64,000 nt of DNA from Auricularia sp. M13 (GCA_037042915.1 CM073197.1:1984001-2048000); one strand, 5' to 3'; shown: positions 11,990 to 24,176, counted from the first letter of the stretch. Notes: a model not told the origin generated them from the letters alone. Numbers and translations are program-made.

Positions 11990-14796
11990 ATGCGTCTCGT
12001 CAAAGCTGTCTTGGCTATGATGCCTCTCAAGCTGGTGGTATGTGCCTTGCGCGAGCTCAGCATGCGCACAAAGCGGTCCGTGCTAATCACTCTCCTATTC
12101 TAGTGGGTTCGCATCACATCGTCCAAATTCACTGTCACATTCTTTCTTCTCGCCCTGGTCCATTGTCTCGTCCAGATCGCGCTCGAGGTGTTCGCGTTCT
12201 CGATCAACGCCCATGCCCTGGACCTGTTGCAATCTGTCGTTCTCACCGCCGACAGCAACGCTCAGGCTAACAGCATCGCTATCTGGAATGACGGGAATCT
12301 GACCGTTTGCAATGGCGCGCCCTCCGATGAGACGTGCCAGGTTGTGTGGCGTAAGCCGCTCGCCCAGGCACCTGCCGCCGCCCAGACTCCTCAGGAAGCC
12401 AACGCCGCCTCGACCGCCTCGACCGCCGTGCAGTCTGCTCCGGACACACGCACGACATCTACCGCCGAGCCCACCTTTGCTCCTCCGAGTGCCTCGTCCG
12501 AGAACACCGTGTCTACTACCCAGGTCGTGACCGAGTCGGCCGCTTCGACTGCATCCGTGATCAAGACGCCTGCCCCCTCTGCGTCGAGCTCTTTACCTTT
12601 GACTACCCCCCTTGCCGCACCTCCTCAGGCTACGAACGTTATTACCATTACTCCGGAGGAGGAGGAGGATGAGGAGGATGAGGATAGCGACGACGAGTCG
12701 GAGGATGGTGTTGATAGTGACGACGAAGACTCCGTCGACGGTGATTCCGATAGCGACGACGACGACGAGGATGATGTCGATCTGTCCTCTACTTCGGCGG
12801 CATCTGTGGCGACACCTGCCCCTTCAGCAGCTGCCGTGCGCCGCTTCGTTGATACCCACCGCAGGCCGTCGAGCCTTAGCAAGGTTTGCTCATTCTCTCT
12901 ACAACGGTTCGGCTTTCCTGACGCCGAACAAAGCGTGACGAGGTCGGAGAATCTGTAGACAGCTTCGTTAAGCGTGCTGTCGAGCGCGTCGACAGCATGG
13001 ATGGCAAGTTCCTCGGAGTCCTTATCACCGACTCGCACTTCGAGTCTGGGAAGTTCTTGGCAAACCCGACCTGCATCGACACCTTGCAGGTTCCTATCCA
13101 GAGCTTGAAGAACTCGCGTCGCGTGGACTTCACCTTTGTCGCTTTCCAGGTCTGGGTGTTGGGAATGTCCATTGTTGCGGTACGATCCCTGATATCTCCT
13201 ATTGGAACAATGCACTGATTCAGAGCACAGCTCCTCAACGAATCCGTCCCACACATGTACGTCGGTCGCAATGGATCCCCCTCTCGATTTGCAATACGGA
13301 TCCTGACAAAGTCCATTCAGTGTCGCGGCGTTTACTACCCACGTCTTGGCGACTGTCTGGTCTGGCTATCAAATCCATTTGACCGAGGCTTTCCGCGAGC
13401 AGTTCAATGATCTCGTCACTACCGGACCTTGTGGCTCCAACTTGCTCCCTGTGCGGACATTTCATTCCTCTGAATGTCAATTTGTTGCTAAACAGCGTCG
13501 TAGGAATACTGGACTCCCCGTCGCAACACCGAAATCTCCATTGCGGTACTCAATGTCCTTGTCCTCTTTGCCATTGGCTTTTTCTCGTACAAGCTCCTCA
13601 AGGTCAGCTCATTTATCCAAAGTATTTACCATCTTTGCTGAGCCTTGTCAAGCAATTCGGATGGCAGACATTCAAGAAGATTGGCGCCTCGTTCGTCATC
13701 AACCGCTGCTACCGCGTCAGTGTAGCATTCTACCTTGCTTGCGAAAACACTAATCGCGATCGCTGTGCAGCTCGTCTTGGCTTTCTCGATTGCTGTGCAG
13801 CTTTCCGTGTTCTTCATCGGAGCTGACATTGCTCTCTGGCTCGACCAACTCGTCTCGGGCACCTTCGCTCGCTTCGGTGCCCATCGTCTGATCTTCAAGG
13901 GCCTTTACATTGGCTTCCTCGTCTTCCTCTTCCCGTGGTTGACTATTGGCTGGTTCTCCGTCCGCCGCGAGTGCGTAACCCTGTCAGACTCGCTTTTCCA
14001 TGGGTGCTTACATGATCCAGGTCGAGAGTCTGGATGGGGATCTTCCTTGGGTCGTCCTTGGTCATGATTGGTTGCTGGGCAGCAATGTTCGCCGACAGGG
14101 CGTGCGTATATTCTCCCATATTCTTGCTTGTTAGCTTGCTCATTGTTGTCCATAGATTTATGTGGACGATCCGCACCTGGGACTTCTTTGCCGTCATGAC
14201 TGCCGTTGCTGGCTTTCCTCCTCGCTGCTACTCTTGCGCTGGGTATTGCCTGCCGCCTGAACTTCGGCAAGGGCCTTCCTGGTTACCTCAACCAGATTGA
14301 GCTCGGCAACGAGCCCGCATGGGAGCCCGCCCACGAGAAGATCAGCCCGTACACGTACGAGAGCGATGAGGAGAAGCTTGTTCAATTCCCGTCTACCCAG
14401 GAGAGCCCTATCCCGACCTTCTCGGCCGCGTTCGGTGGCCCTGAGGGCCTCGATAGGTTGCGGAGCATGCAAGCCCCGATGTCCCGCCCTGCACCTGGCA
14501 TCAGCATGCATGCGCGCGGCGATAGCATGTCCGGCTCCATGGACTTCCAGGGCGGTCTTCCCTCGCGCCCGAACGCGGCGGTCACCATCTCGCGCAGCCT
14601 CTCGACCAGTTCGCGCTCGACGATCTCGCCGACGGGTCAGCAGCCCATGGCGCACAACGACGGACGTCTTGGGCTCGCGCGCATCAATACCTCGGATAGC
14701 CAGCGCAGCTATCGCAGCCAGCACTCGGCAGTAAGCCAGTCGTCCGCCAACAGCGCGAACCGCATGAACCGTCAACAGCGGTGGCAGATAGAGTGA
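11990..14796 (+). CDS. Conserved fungal multi-pass membrane protein with long acidic insert
   Basis: The first exon is short (11990-12037, MRLVKAVLAMMPLKLV), followed by an intron at 12038-12103 and an N-terminal membrane segment (FFLLALVHCLVQIALEVFAF). Then comes a Ser/Thr/Ala/Pro-rich stretch (about 12360-12640) and a run of almost only Asp and Glu (about 12650-12785). The conserved part follows: MDGKFLGVLITDSHFESG, CIDTLQVPIQSLKNSRR, and then about six hydrophobic helices (for example FVAFQVWVLGMSIVA, LVLAFSIAVQLSVFFIGADI, LYIGFLVFLFPWLTIGWF, FFAVMTAVAGFLLAATLALG). The cytosolic-looking tail (14290-14796) is Ser/Arg-rich. It resembles a family of uncharacterised basidiomycete membrane proteins. 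Its function is not known to me, and exon borders between 13190 and 14215 are approximate. Confidence 0.7.
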
Positions 14797-15054
14797 ACAC
14801 CACTGTGTTGCACCTCTTAGAGATATCCTCTTTCGTTTCTCACGCGCTGGATGCCGCTCACAGGGTTGAGCGTCACTGCACATTGTTCTTCAGCAAAGGC
14901 TCCGGGAGACGTTGTATTCAAAATACCACTAAACTCAGATTCCATTGAGTTAAAAGAGTATGCGTGACGGATGCGGATATCAGTACATATGAGTGCAAGT
15001 TCTACAGTGCGCAAGACCAACAAAGCAGATATATGGATGAGAATGCAAGCGTGT

Positions 15055-18000
15055 TTATGAAACTGCCGGGGTCGATTCTGGCGAAGTTTCCGGCGAGCTG
15101 TCGAGCACAGACATGTCAGGCGAGGGTGCTCGCATTGCAGCAACCTCTTTCTCGTGCTCTATGGCTGCCTGTCGCGCGACCATAGCACCTTCAAACTCGT
15201 GCGTGGCAGCCACGGCTGCTGTGGCTTCCGGCGCACTGGCCTCGTTCAGCTCCTCGTACTCGCGCAGAGCTTCGCGGAACTCGACGAGCCAAGGATGGTT
15301 CATGAGCTCGACAGCAGACGGTCGTTTCATGGGATCGATCGTTAAGCATTGCTGAATGAAGTTGATGCCCAAATCGCTCAACTGCCCGGGTTCAGGGAGC
15401 GGTGGATGCTGCGTGGCGACGCCGATGTGGAACATAATTGCCCTAAAAACTGCTCAGGCGACGTCTGCAAGACAATGGGCTGCTTACCACTCGTTGTCGA
15501 GGTTGCTCCAGGGCTTCTTGCCTGTTGCGAATTCAAGGACGACGCAGCCCAACGACCAGATGTCCATGGCACCGTGCCTTCCGCGTCTGTTGCCCTTGAT
15601 CACTTCTGGAGACATGTACATAGGCGTGCCTGTTAAGCTGTTTCGCATGCCTTCGGGTAACGCGACGCTGCCCATGCGAGTGCGCATAATGGATTTGTGA
15701 TTCCGAGCGAGAACCTTTGCAGCGCCGAAGTCAACGAGCTTGATGACACCCTCATGGTCCAGCAGGATATCTACATACGTGTCAGCAAAGCGTGCGTGCT
15801 GATGGCCGCAAACTCACTGTCGGGCTTGATATCGCGATGAACAATGCCTTTCGAGTGCAAGTAGAGCAAACCCTCCAGAATCTGCATCGTGTACACTTGG
15901 ATGATGCGCTCGTCCTCTATGCGGCCGAGATCCAACAGCGCCTGAAGACTGCCACCTTGGCAGAATTCTTCGAAGATATAGATCTTGTCCCTGTGAACCT
16001 CGATTCCGTAGAACTCCACGATGTTGGGGTGATGCAGCATCTCCATGACCGAGAGCTCGTCTTTGATCTGCTTGTATAGATTGGGCAGGTTCGATACGTC
16101 GTGGAACGAATCTCCTTGACCGCCATGAGGCCGCCCGACTCGAGGTTGACAGCGAGGTATACGGAGCCGAATGCTCCGGCGCCGATGAAACGGCCTTGTT
16201 GCCAGCGCACTGATATGTTCGCGCCTGCAGACGCGAGAAACTGCAACGAACGATCCTCGGGCTTCTCATCGTCGAGGACGCGACCAACGATCCGCTGCTC
16301 AGAGCCAAGCTCGGCCCGCCGCAAGTCAATCTCGTTGAGGGCACGGGTAATGTTGTCGCGGAAACGTCGTATGCTGCGGTCCAGAGGCGTTGAATGGTCC
16401 GAGAAGAATGCGGTATACGAGAAGTCCTCCGGATCTGGCACCCAGTCCTGATAATCCATATGCGCAGCATTCGAAGCAGCGAGCTCAAGGCGTTGTCGCT
16501 GAATCTCCTCGGCGCGCTCCTGCTCCTTCCGAGCTTCGACTGTCGAGCGAGCACCGAGGATATCGAAGTGGCTGATGAGCAACGTCATACAGCTTGCCAC
16601 TTTCTGGCGCAGCTGGGCGAAGTCGCTGTCAGCCATATGCAGGATATTGTTCCTCCGCGTGCGCAACATGGTGAACTCGAGCGCCATGACGGCCCACCTG
16701 AATGTTCTACGGTCGTTCGGATTGCAGTCATCGGTTATGAAGCTGACCCAAGTAATGGCGAGTCGCGTTAACAGCGTATTGAACTTGATCCACGCCGGAC
16801 CGTCCATATGCCGCTGCGCGTACTGGCCCTGCTCACTCGCGAACAAGAACCAGTTCTCCTGCAGCTCCTGGCTACCGTCCACGTTTTGCAACGCCTTGCG
16901 CACGTCGTGCATCGAGTGGATGATCGTCTCGGCAAAGCGCACCGTCGCGCGCGAGATTTTGCGCAGTTCGCGCGAGACGGACGGGAAGTGCGATTGCTGT
17001 TGTGTGACGACGGCGAGTTTGCCGTGCAAATTGGACATGTGACCGTCGCTGGCGTCCGCGTCTTCTATGGTCTGCATGAAAACCTGCTTGGCTCGCGCCA
17101 GACGACCGTGTGCGCCGCTCGCGATGAGCCGAAGACGACAGTCGCGCAGGTCGAAATCGATACTTGGGATGTCGACGAAGACAATGTGACCTTGCCACAA
17201 GAAACGATGCGATGGCGAAACGACCAGTATGTATGCACCGTCGGAAAGGTCGTCGTCGTCGTCGTGCTGAACAGCGTAACCGTAATCCTGCACCATCGAT
17301 GATTTCCTAGGAGTGAACGCCTGAGTGAGCATCTGGCGGATAACCTGCGGCCGTTCCTTGAGGGATTTTTCGGCTATTACATATGTGCCAGTCGATTCCA
17401 AGGAGGTCGTGTAAATCAGCACGTGGTTTGTGTCGACGAGTACGCTAACAAATGCTTCCCAGTCGACGTCCTCTAGATTGTATTCCGCCGAATTCAAGAA
17501 AAGTTGGTTCAGCGTTCTGTGCGCATGTTAGAAGTTCTAGTAGTAGGAAGAGGGTGCCAATAACAAACCGCGTGAACCGCTGCAGTTTGCGGTATCGCAA
17601 CCGGACGCCGTCGAGAACTTTGCCGAACCAATTGACGGTCTGCTCGCTCGACATACGCTTGTTCTTTTCCGCCGATGTAGGCACTCGGATCTGTGTCTCG
17701 AAATAGTCTATGACGCGGACCATCAAGCGGTTTGTTAACGAACTGCGAGGATATATTAGAGTAGCACTTTCAGCGACCGGAAATAATTACCAAAGCTGTT
17801 CCGCGACAAATGTGGAACCTCCCTCGACGCATATGCTGACCTCGTTGAAGATTTGCCAGAATGCTTCAATGATGTCCGTCTCCTTGAAGTATATTGACTT
17901 CTCGCCGCTCTTGAGCTTGAGGTGTATGAGCTTGAAGAGGCAACCCAATGCTTCCAAGATGTGCGCGTCGTAATCGTCCGCAATGCACTGTGGCAACTTC

Positions 18001-19394
18001 CAAAGCCCGTGCGGGTCTGGTGCCGTGAGCGCTTCGTATTCGCGCTTGAGCGTGCACGCCAGAGCGAGCGATATTCGGAAGTCCTCGGCCATCTGGTCGA
18101 CAGCCAGGACATCTGGGTCCTTCAACTTGTTTGCGTAGTCGACGCGCACACGCAGCGACGCTTGCATCAACCGGGTCGGGAATTGGCAGATCTGCGCAAG
18201 CTGTTGCTCGAAACCAGGCAGGCCGAGGACAGCAAACATCTCTGCGTGTGCTATGACTGCTGTCCGTGCCGACTTGATGAAGGAGTGTATTGTCGAGAGG
18301 GCGCCCTTCTCGAATCGGACCTGGAGCGTGTCCTCCTTCAGGATGCGCTCGACGAATGTGATAGTATCCGGGTGGTCTTCCGCCTGGCCAAATGAAGGAC
18401 CTTCGTCGCTACCACGCAGTATCGGGCGCTCATAGTTTGGGATGGCCGTGTTGACGTCGAGCGTCTCGCTCCCCGTCCATTTCTGCAGCGTGGATAGTTG
18501 ATGAGGCAGGGTTGTTGCGAGATTCCACCATGCTACCAGTGCGTCAAGGCGTGCCTGGAAGTCTTCTTGGGAACAGACGGGCTTGTCGGTGTACATAGCG
18601 CGCAGATTGGGGTATAGCGACTTGGCCGTGTCGAACCGTTGTAGCAACGCGTGGACAGAGGGCAGCGGGGATTCTGGACCGGCGTGAAAGTTGAGGACCT
18701 CGTTAATGACGGGGTCCACGAGACGAATTCTGCGCTCCTCCAGGATCTTGCGCTCTACGTCGTCGCTGCGTCCCGTCAGACGGGCGCGGAGGCCGATCCA
18801 AGTATTTATGTGCCGCGTTATTTCTTCTTCGGAATAGGACTCGAGCGCGACCGCTATGCGCGTTTTCTCTGAGCGGAGGACCTCGCCGTCCATGACGGAG
18901 GCCAGCATGCTCTGCCACTCGAGCCGCTCACGCGTCTTCGCGTCCAGAGTGTCGCCCTCGAGCAGCACGTCCTGCTCGAGGCCGCGCGTCGAGCCGTCCT
19001 GAATGTCGCTGGCTGCATCGTCGTCGCTGTCGCCGACGTCGATGAGTTGGCCGAGCCCGCGCTGGAAATAATGCAAGTCGGGGTCGATACGGCTGTCGTC
19101 GTCTGCCGCGGCGTCGTTTCTGAATCGGTTTATGAACTGGCTGTACACCGCGGAGGCTGGCCTGCGTCCTGGCGACATGCCCGTTTCCGGGGGCGGAATG
19201 GGATGCAGCGACGCGTGGACGGGGTACGAGGACGGCTTGAGCGTGTAGCGCGTGCTGGTGGAGGCCTGGGGGAGCGGGTACGAGTGCGTGCGCGACCAGG
19301 AGACCTCTGAGCCGTCGGCCTCCTCCTCCTCGATGCGCTCCACGTGCGGGTAGAGCGCGGGGTCGTGCGTGCTGCTGCGGCGCATTGCGGTCAT
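15055..19394 (-). CDS. SSK2: MAP kinase kinase kinase, Ssk2/Ssk22/Wis4 type
   Basis: A long N-terminal regulatory half (from ATG 19394; MTAMRRSSTHDPALYPHVER) is followed by a C-terminal kinase domain at very roughly residues 1000-1290. Kinase landmarks are the glycine loop GRFIGAGAFGSVYLAV, the lysine in MAVKEI, YLHSKGIVHRDIKPD, the activation region ending in GTPMYMSPEVIKG, the DIWSLGCVVLEFATGKKPW segment and the final MKRPSAVELMNHPWL. The regulatory half has the low-identity helical architecture of Ssk2/Wis4, which receives the signal from the Ssk1 response regulator and phosphorylates the Pbs2-type MAPKK in the HOG osmotic-stress pathway. Small introns split the kinase exons (for example near 16085-16115, 15775-15815, 15690-15720 and 15435-15490). 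It ends at 15055, convergent with the membrane protein gene, and starts head-to-head with DRG2, 116 bases apart. Confidence 0.93.
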
Positions 19395-19510
19395 TGTGCT
19401 TGCTGCAACGGCCGTGCAGGCTGCAGTCAGAAGCGAACGTGAACGGGCTCGGAGACGCCCGACCGAAGCTCACCCTTGCACTCGCAACTGCTCTCAAGTC
19501 CGTCGCCAAC
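19395..19510. promoter_or_regulatory. Divergent promoter between SSK2 and DRG2
   Basis: These 116 bases lie between the two opposed start codons (19394 minus, 19511 plus). The interval is GC-rich with no obvious TATA box, as expected for housekeeping genes. Confidence 0.6.
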
Positions 19511-21654
19511 ATGGGTATTCTGGAAAAGGTCTGCATGTTATCCGCCCGCCAGCATGACCCGCGTCGTCTGAACCGCAACCCGTAGATCAAGGAGATCGAG
19601 GGTGCGTGCTGCCGCCGTCCGCGCACCGATCGCTGAGCGCGTCGTGCAGAGGAGATGGCGAGGAGTGAGTCCCGCAACGCGTGCCCATATATCGATACTA
19701 ACCCTCTTACAAAGCGCAGAAGAACAAGGCACGCATATGGGTCCCAGTAGTTACACTGGCGCGTCGCTCATGCACCGCAGGCGACCGAGTATCATCTTGG
19801 TCTGCTGAAAGCGAAGCTTGCGCGGTACCGCGCAGAACTACTCGAGCCTACCGGAAAGTCCAGTGGTGGAGGCACAGGCTTTGAAGTTCAGAAGGCTGGA
19901 GACGCAGTAGGCGCTATATGCGGCTGCCACAATTCACGACTGACCACCAATGATTCTAGCGCATATCTCTCATAGGTTTCCCGTCGGTCGGCAAATCGAC
20001 GCTTCTCAGCAAGCTCACCAAGACAGAAAGCGCGGTAGCGAGCTATGAATATACGACACTGACGGTAGGTGTCACGATCCGCATGCGCGAATGCGGGCAA
20101 GATTCTCAGCATGCTAGGCCATTCCCGGCGTGTTGGAGTATGAAGGCGTTAAGATGCAGCTGCTCGATCTTCCTGGTATTATCGAGGGTGCCAGTCAAGG
20201 TCGCGGTCGTGGTCGCCAGGTTGTTGCTGGTGCGTCTTGACCTACGCAGCCGAGATCTTGCTCAACAACATGCACAGTGGCAAAGACATCCGACTTGATT
20301 CTCATGGTGCTCGATGCCACAAAATCCACCGAGCAAAGACGTCTGCTCGAGCTCGAACTTGAAGCCATCGGAATACGGTTGAACAAGCGAAGGCCAGACA
20401 TTGTGTACAAAGTGCGTCGCGTGCCGTGTCAATCGCTCCCTTGCTAACGTTTGATTCTGCGAGTAGAAGAAAACAGCAGGAGGCGTTGAGTGCATTCCAA
20501 ACAAGCTTGGGGTGACTTGCCTACTGACGTTCTCGTACAGATCACTGTTCGTCTGCTGCTCAGATTGGCACTCAGTTCTGACCTCGATTTGTGCTAGATC
20601 AATGCGACGGTGAAACTGACCAAGATCGACGAGAAGGCAATACGAACAGTGTTATCAGGAGTGAGCGTCTTGTCTCTGAAATGACCCACCTGCTGAGTAT
20701 CGCATAGTATAAGATTCACAACGCGGACGTGATGATTCGTGAAGACGTCACCATAGACGAGTATGAAACTGGGTTGACCTCATGACCATGCCTCTGACCG
20801 CTGCTTGCCCAGGTTCATAGACGTTCTGATTGGTTCGTGAAGATCTGTCCATGTCCTTTGAAAGATCTTGACACAAAACCGCAAGGCACTCGCAAGTACA
20901 TTCCCTGCTTATATGTGTACAACAAGGTCAGTCGCATTCTTTACCGCCCTCTTTAAATTTAACACCAGTGAAGATCGACGCGATCAGCCTGGAGCAAATG
21001 GACAAGCTCGCGCGAGAAGACCACACCATCGTCATCTCCTGCGAATTGGACCTCAAGTACGTCTCGAGCATTTGCACTCTACCCTCTAAGTCTTGAATGA
21101 AAATATCGTTTGGTAGCCTTGACCGCTTGGTGAGCAAGATTTGGGAAGAGACGGGGCTCGTACGGGTGTACACCAAGAAGCGGGGCGACCATCCGGACCT
21201 TAACGACCCCGTTTGCTTGCGCAAGGGGTCAACAATCGAGGTCTGCATCATCGAGAATTGTTGGCCTGCGCTGACAGTTACGACGACAGGACGTGTGCAA
21301 CGGTATTCATCGTTCACTTGCTGCGAACTTCAAGTATGCGCTTGTCTGGTATGCCCCCACCGCCTTTCTGGTCAGACTCTCGATGCTGACTGTGTATGTG
21401 CAGGGTATGCTGGCGCCAACTTCGGACTGCGCCGATGCTGACCGCTCTCTCATTTGCAGGGCAAGTCTGCAAGATTCAACGCGCAGAAGGCATGCTCCAA
21501 TACGATATGTGACTGGTGCTGACTCTTGCTGAAGGTCGGGAGTGCGCATCAAGTCCGCGACGAGGATGTGGTCACCAGTAAGCAGCGCGTCGATCGGCGC
21601 ATCGCATGAAGCCCCTGACTCGTGCCGTTAACTTCTACAGTCTTCACCAAGTGA
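19511..21654 (+). CDS. RBG2: Developmentally regulated GTP-binding protein 2 (DRG2/Rbg2)
   Basis: Once many short introns are removed the protein matches DRG2 end to end: [39 protein letters not shown], the P-loop [37 protein letters not shown] with [19 protein letters not shown] (G3), [35 protein letters not shown] (NKxD motif) and the TGS-type end with [17 protein letters not shown] and DEDVVTIFTK. DRG2 differs from DRG1 by starting MGILEK and by the [18 protein letters not shown] block, and both are present here. Yeast Rbg2 binds the RWD protein Gir2 and associates with Gcn1 and ribosomes. The coding part is only about 365 codons but has roughly a dozen introns; exons 2-4 are 16, 15 and 14 bases, and the intron at 19729-19780 appears to be GC-AG. 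The stop is TGA 21652-21654. Confidence 0.93.
19586..19728 (+). other. Run of three tiny exons in DRG2
   Basis: Exons at 19586-19601 (16 bases), 19650-19664 (15 bases) and 19715-19728 (14 bases) are separated by introns of 48 and 50 bases with GTGCGT..GTGCAG and GTGAGT..CAAAG ends. Only this arrangement restores the conserved DRG2 sequence IKEIEEEMARTQKNK. Confidence 0.8.
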
Positions 21655-21883
21655 TTATAGTCTGCGAGCGTATCTGATTTTTTACTTGCATCATGTAGTA
21701 CTTTGTAATAAATACATAGCTCGAATGCAAATGGCGCAAGCTGCGCGGTTGCTGCGAACGCGCGTTGGCGGCACGGCGAGACCACCTGGCCCGTCCCGCG
21801 GCCGGCTCGAAGTGGAACGCGGGTGCATTCGATTCGCATCCCGCCACCTGTGGTCACCTCCGAACATCGCAGGGCACTCATCC

Positions 21884-22706
21884 ATGAAGCTGTTTTCGCA
21901 GTCTTTTCACTATGAGTGAGCGCCGTCGCAGACGTTGATTGCGCCGTTGCTGAAACAAGGCCGCAGCGACCACTGGAGCATCGTCGCGCTCGCGTTCTTC
22001 CTGCGGTACCCGAACCCATACGCAGCGCACGTTCTGTCGTGCGACGTCATTTCCCGCGACTTCACGCCCGCGGGGACGCTCAAGACAACGCGGCTCATCC
22101 TCAAGCGCGGGAACCTGCCATCCTGGTTCCCGGCGGGCATCATGCAGCGCCAGGAGAGCTGGGTCATCGAGGAGAGCGAGGTCGACGTTGAGGGCCGCAC
22201 CGTCCACTGTGTCACTCGCAACCTCGACTACGTTAAGAGCCTGCAGGTCATCGAGACGACGCGGCTCAGCGAGGTCGCCGACGGGTACGCACTCGCCGCT
22301 CCACCCATCCGCACGGATGGATGCTGACGAGGGTCTCGCCTGTCCCACAGGACCGTCCAGCACACCGACGCCCGCTTTGTATCCAAGTTTGGCTGGGGCT
22401 TGACCAAGCGCATTGAGCAGTTCGGCGCGGCCAAGTTCAAGGCCAACATCGACAGAGTGAGCCTTTTCATCTTGGTAAGTATGTTTGCAACATTGCTAAG
22501 TGTTCTCGCAGTCACGACAAGGCATTTCCCTCGTACTCCGTGCATTACGCGAGGTCAGACAGCAACATAGGCACTTAGGTCCCAGTGCGCCGTCGCTCAG
22601 CTCTCGATTAGACCTCTCGCGACTGCACGAGGTCCGCCGTTCCGGTTCCCAGACCTTTTCTGAACTTTCCGACCTCAACAAAATGCGCTCGTCTGAATCA
22701 GCATAG
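21884..22706 (+). CDS. UPS1: PRELI/MSF1 domain protein, Ups1-like (mitochondrial phosphatidic acid transfer)
   Basis: Exons 21884-21915, 21967-22284, 22351-22456 and 22512-22706 join in frame. The product starts MKLFSQSFHYDDHW and has FFLRYPNPYAAHVLSCDVIS, LKTTRLILKRGNLPSWF, ESWVIEESEVD, TRNLDYVKSLQVIE, FGWGLTKRIEQFGAAKFKAN and SRQGISLVLRALRE. The RYPNPY.AHVLS.D.ISR signature and SR.G....L close to the end place it with Ups1/PRELID1, which with Mdm35 moves phosphatidic acid from the outer to the inner mitochondrial membrane for cardiolipin synthesis. It ends with a short Ser-rich tail. It follows DRG2 by 229 bases on the same strand. Exon 1 is 32 bases and ends in phase 2, exactly as in the Ups2-like gene at 10782. 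Confidence 0.93.
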
Positions 22707-23012
22707 CGACTCGCTGGCACTGTGAATCCTGTCGTTAATCCTGTCCTGCTGTGCTTTTGGGTTCGTTGGCGTAGTCCCTTGTATTTTTACGTAGCATCAC
22801 CTCCCCCTCCCCCACTGCAACACAAACGATAACTATCATACCATACGAATGCACTTTGTTGTCTGCAAAACCGAGGACCGTCTGCAAAAATTGACAACTG
22901 TTTTGCAGAGCACAGTGGACGGTCTGAGGAAAACCAATGACGTACCGACGGCCCCAAATGGCAGCAGTGCATTTAGAGCTCCTTCGCACCCTCCCTCGTT
23001 CCACCGCGAGAC
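22707..23012. other. Intergenic region, no gene seen
   Basis: About 300 bases between the Ups1-like stop and the J-protein start, both on the plus strand. It contains a C-rich pyrimidine stretch at about 22800-22816 and otherwise nothing that I can assign. Confidence 0.5.
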
Positions 23013-24031
23013 ATGTCGACTTTCCCGCAATATTACCTGCTGCTGGGCATACCCAAGACAGCGACCCAGGACGAGATACGCCAGGTACGCAGCAGTACAG
23101 CTAATGTCTGTGTGACCGCGCGCTGACGCGGTGGCTCAAGGCGTACAAACGCGAGTCGCTGCGGACCCACCCCGACCGTCTCGGAGGCGACGCAACACCA
23201 GAAGCGACTCGCCGCGCGACTGAGCGGTTCCAGGTGGGCTCACTGCAATCCAAAAGGTGGAATACGTGTCTCAAGCATTGCAGGCTGTAGCGGACGCGTA
23301 CTACGTGCTCTCGGATCCTGGGGTAAGAGTGCTGGTCTCTACTATTTTTTAAGCTCACCACTAGGAATGATATAATAGCGACGCAAGGAATATGACGCGC
23401 TCCTCGGGTCGCGCGGCACAGACCATTCGACGGACCCCGGCGCCTCCGAGTCCTTCTTTGCCAACTTTGCCAACTATTTTGCTGGTGCGACTGGCGCAGG
23501 CGCAACAGGTGCTGCAGATGCTCCTCCACAACGTCCCAATGCCGAAGAAACATTCGGCAATGTCTTCGAGGAGGTACGCATCCACGTTGTTGGGTTATTT
23601 GAGAGCTAAAGCAAAACGTTCATCCAGTTGCTCCGCCCAGAAGTAGAACGGACGATTAACTGGTGGACATACCTCGGCATGGCTAGCGGGGCAGGTATGT
23701 TCTCAAAGCACGCGCAAGCATGATGGTCGTCTCAGTCTGCATGTAGGCATGGGTTTCATTATCGCCAATCTGCCGGGTCTCTTTGTGGGCGGTCTTGCCG
23801 GTAGCAAGCTCGGTGCAATTCGCGATGCCAAGGGTAAGTACTCCTGCACTCGTGCTACACCTCGTCGTCTGACGTTCACACAAGGCAAGAGCGTTGCTTC
23901 AGTATTCTCCGAGCTTGGCGGCCAGCAGAAGGCAGAGGTAAGAGCTCAGTTGTTCGCGACGGTATGTGTTAAACCCTCTTTAGATTCTGCGTGCTCTGGC
24001 GATGAAGATTCTGGGTACAGCTACCATGTAA
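23013..24031 (+). CDS. J-domain (DnaJ) protein with glycine-zipper membrane segment
   Basis: The start ATG at 23013 begins MSTFPQYYLLLGIPKTATQD. Introns then join AYKRESLRTHPDRLGGD (with the HPD motif that stimulates Hsp70), AVADAYYVLSDPG and RRKEYDALLGSRGTDHS, a complete J domain at the N-terminus. After a Gly/Ala-rich linker (about 23440-23570) comes LLRPEVERTINWWTYLGMAS and a Gly-rich hydrophobic segment, MGFIIANLPGLFVGGLAGSK, with GxxxG-like spacing, then a short conserved tail (SELGGQQKAEILRALAMKIL). It is probably a membrane-associated Hsp40; the compartment is not shown. Read straight through, the last exon stops at 24029-24031. A further intron ending near 24140 could move the end to about 24185, overlapping the convergent kinase gene. 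Confidence 0.82.
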
Positions 24032-24176
24032 TAGAGCTTTCCCCTCTTTCTCTTGGACTTGTTTCCCGTACGATATCAGCTCATGTTGTGCCTTGTTTGC
24101 GCATGTATGTAAAATTTTGTACTAATCGCTGGGAATACAGCTCAATCCGACACTGGGCAGAGTCACGCTGCTGGCC

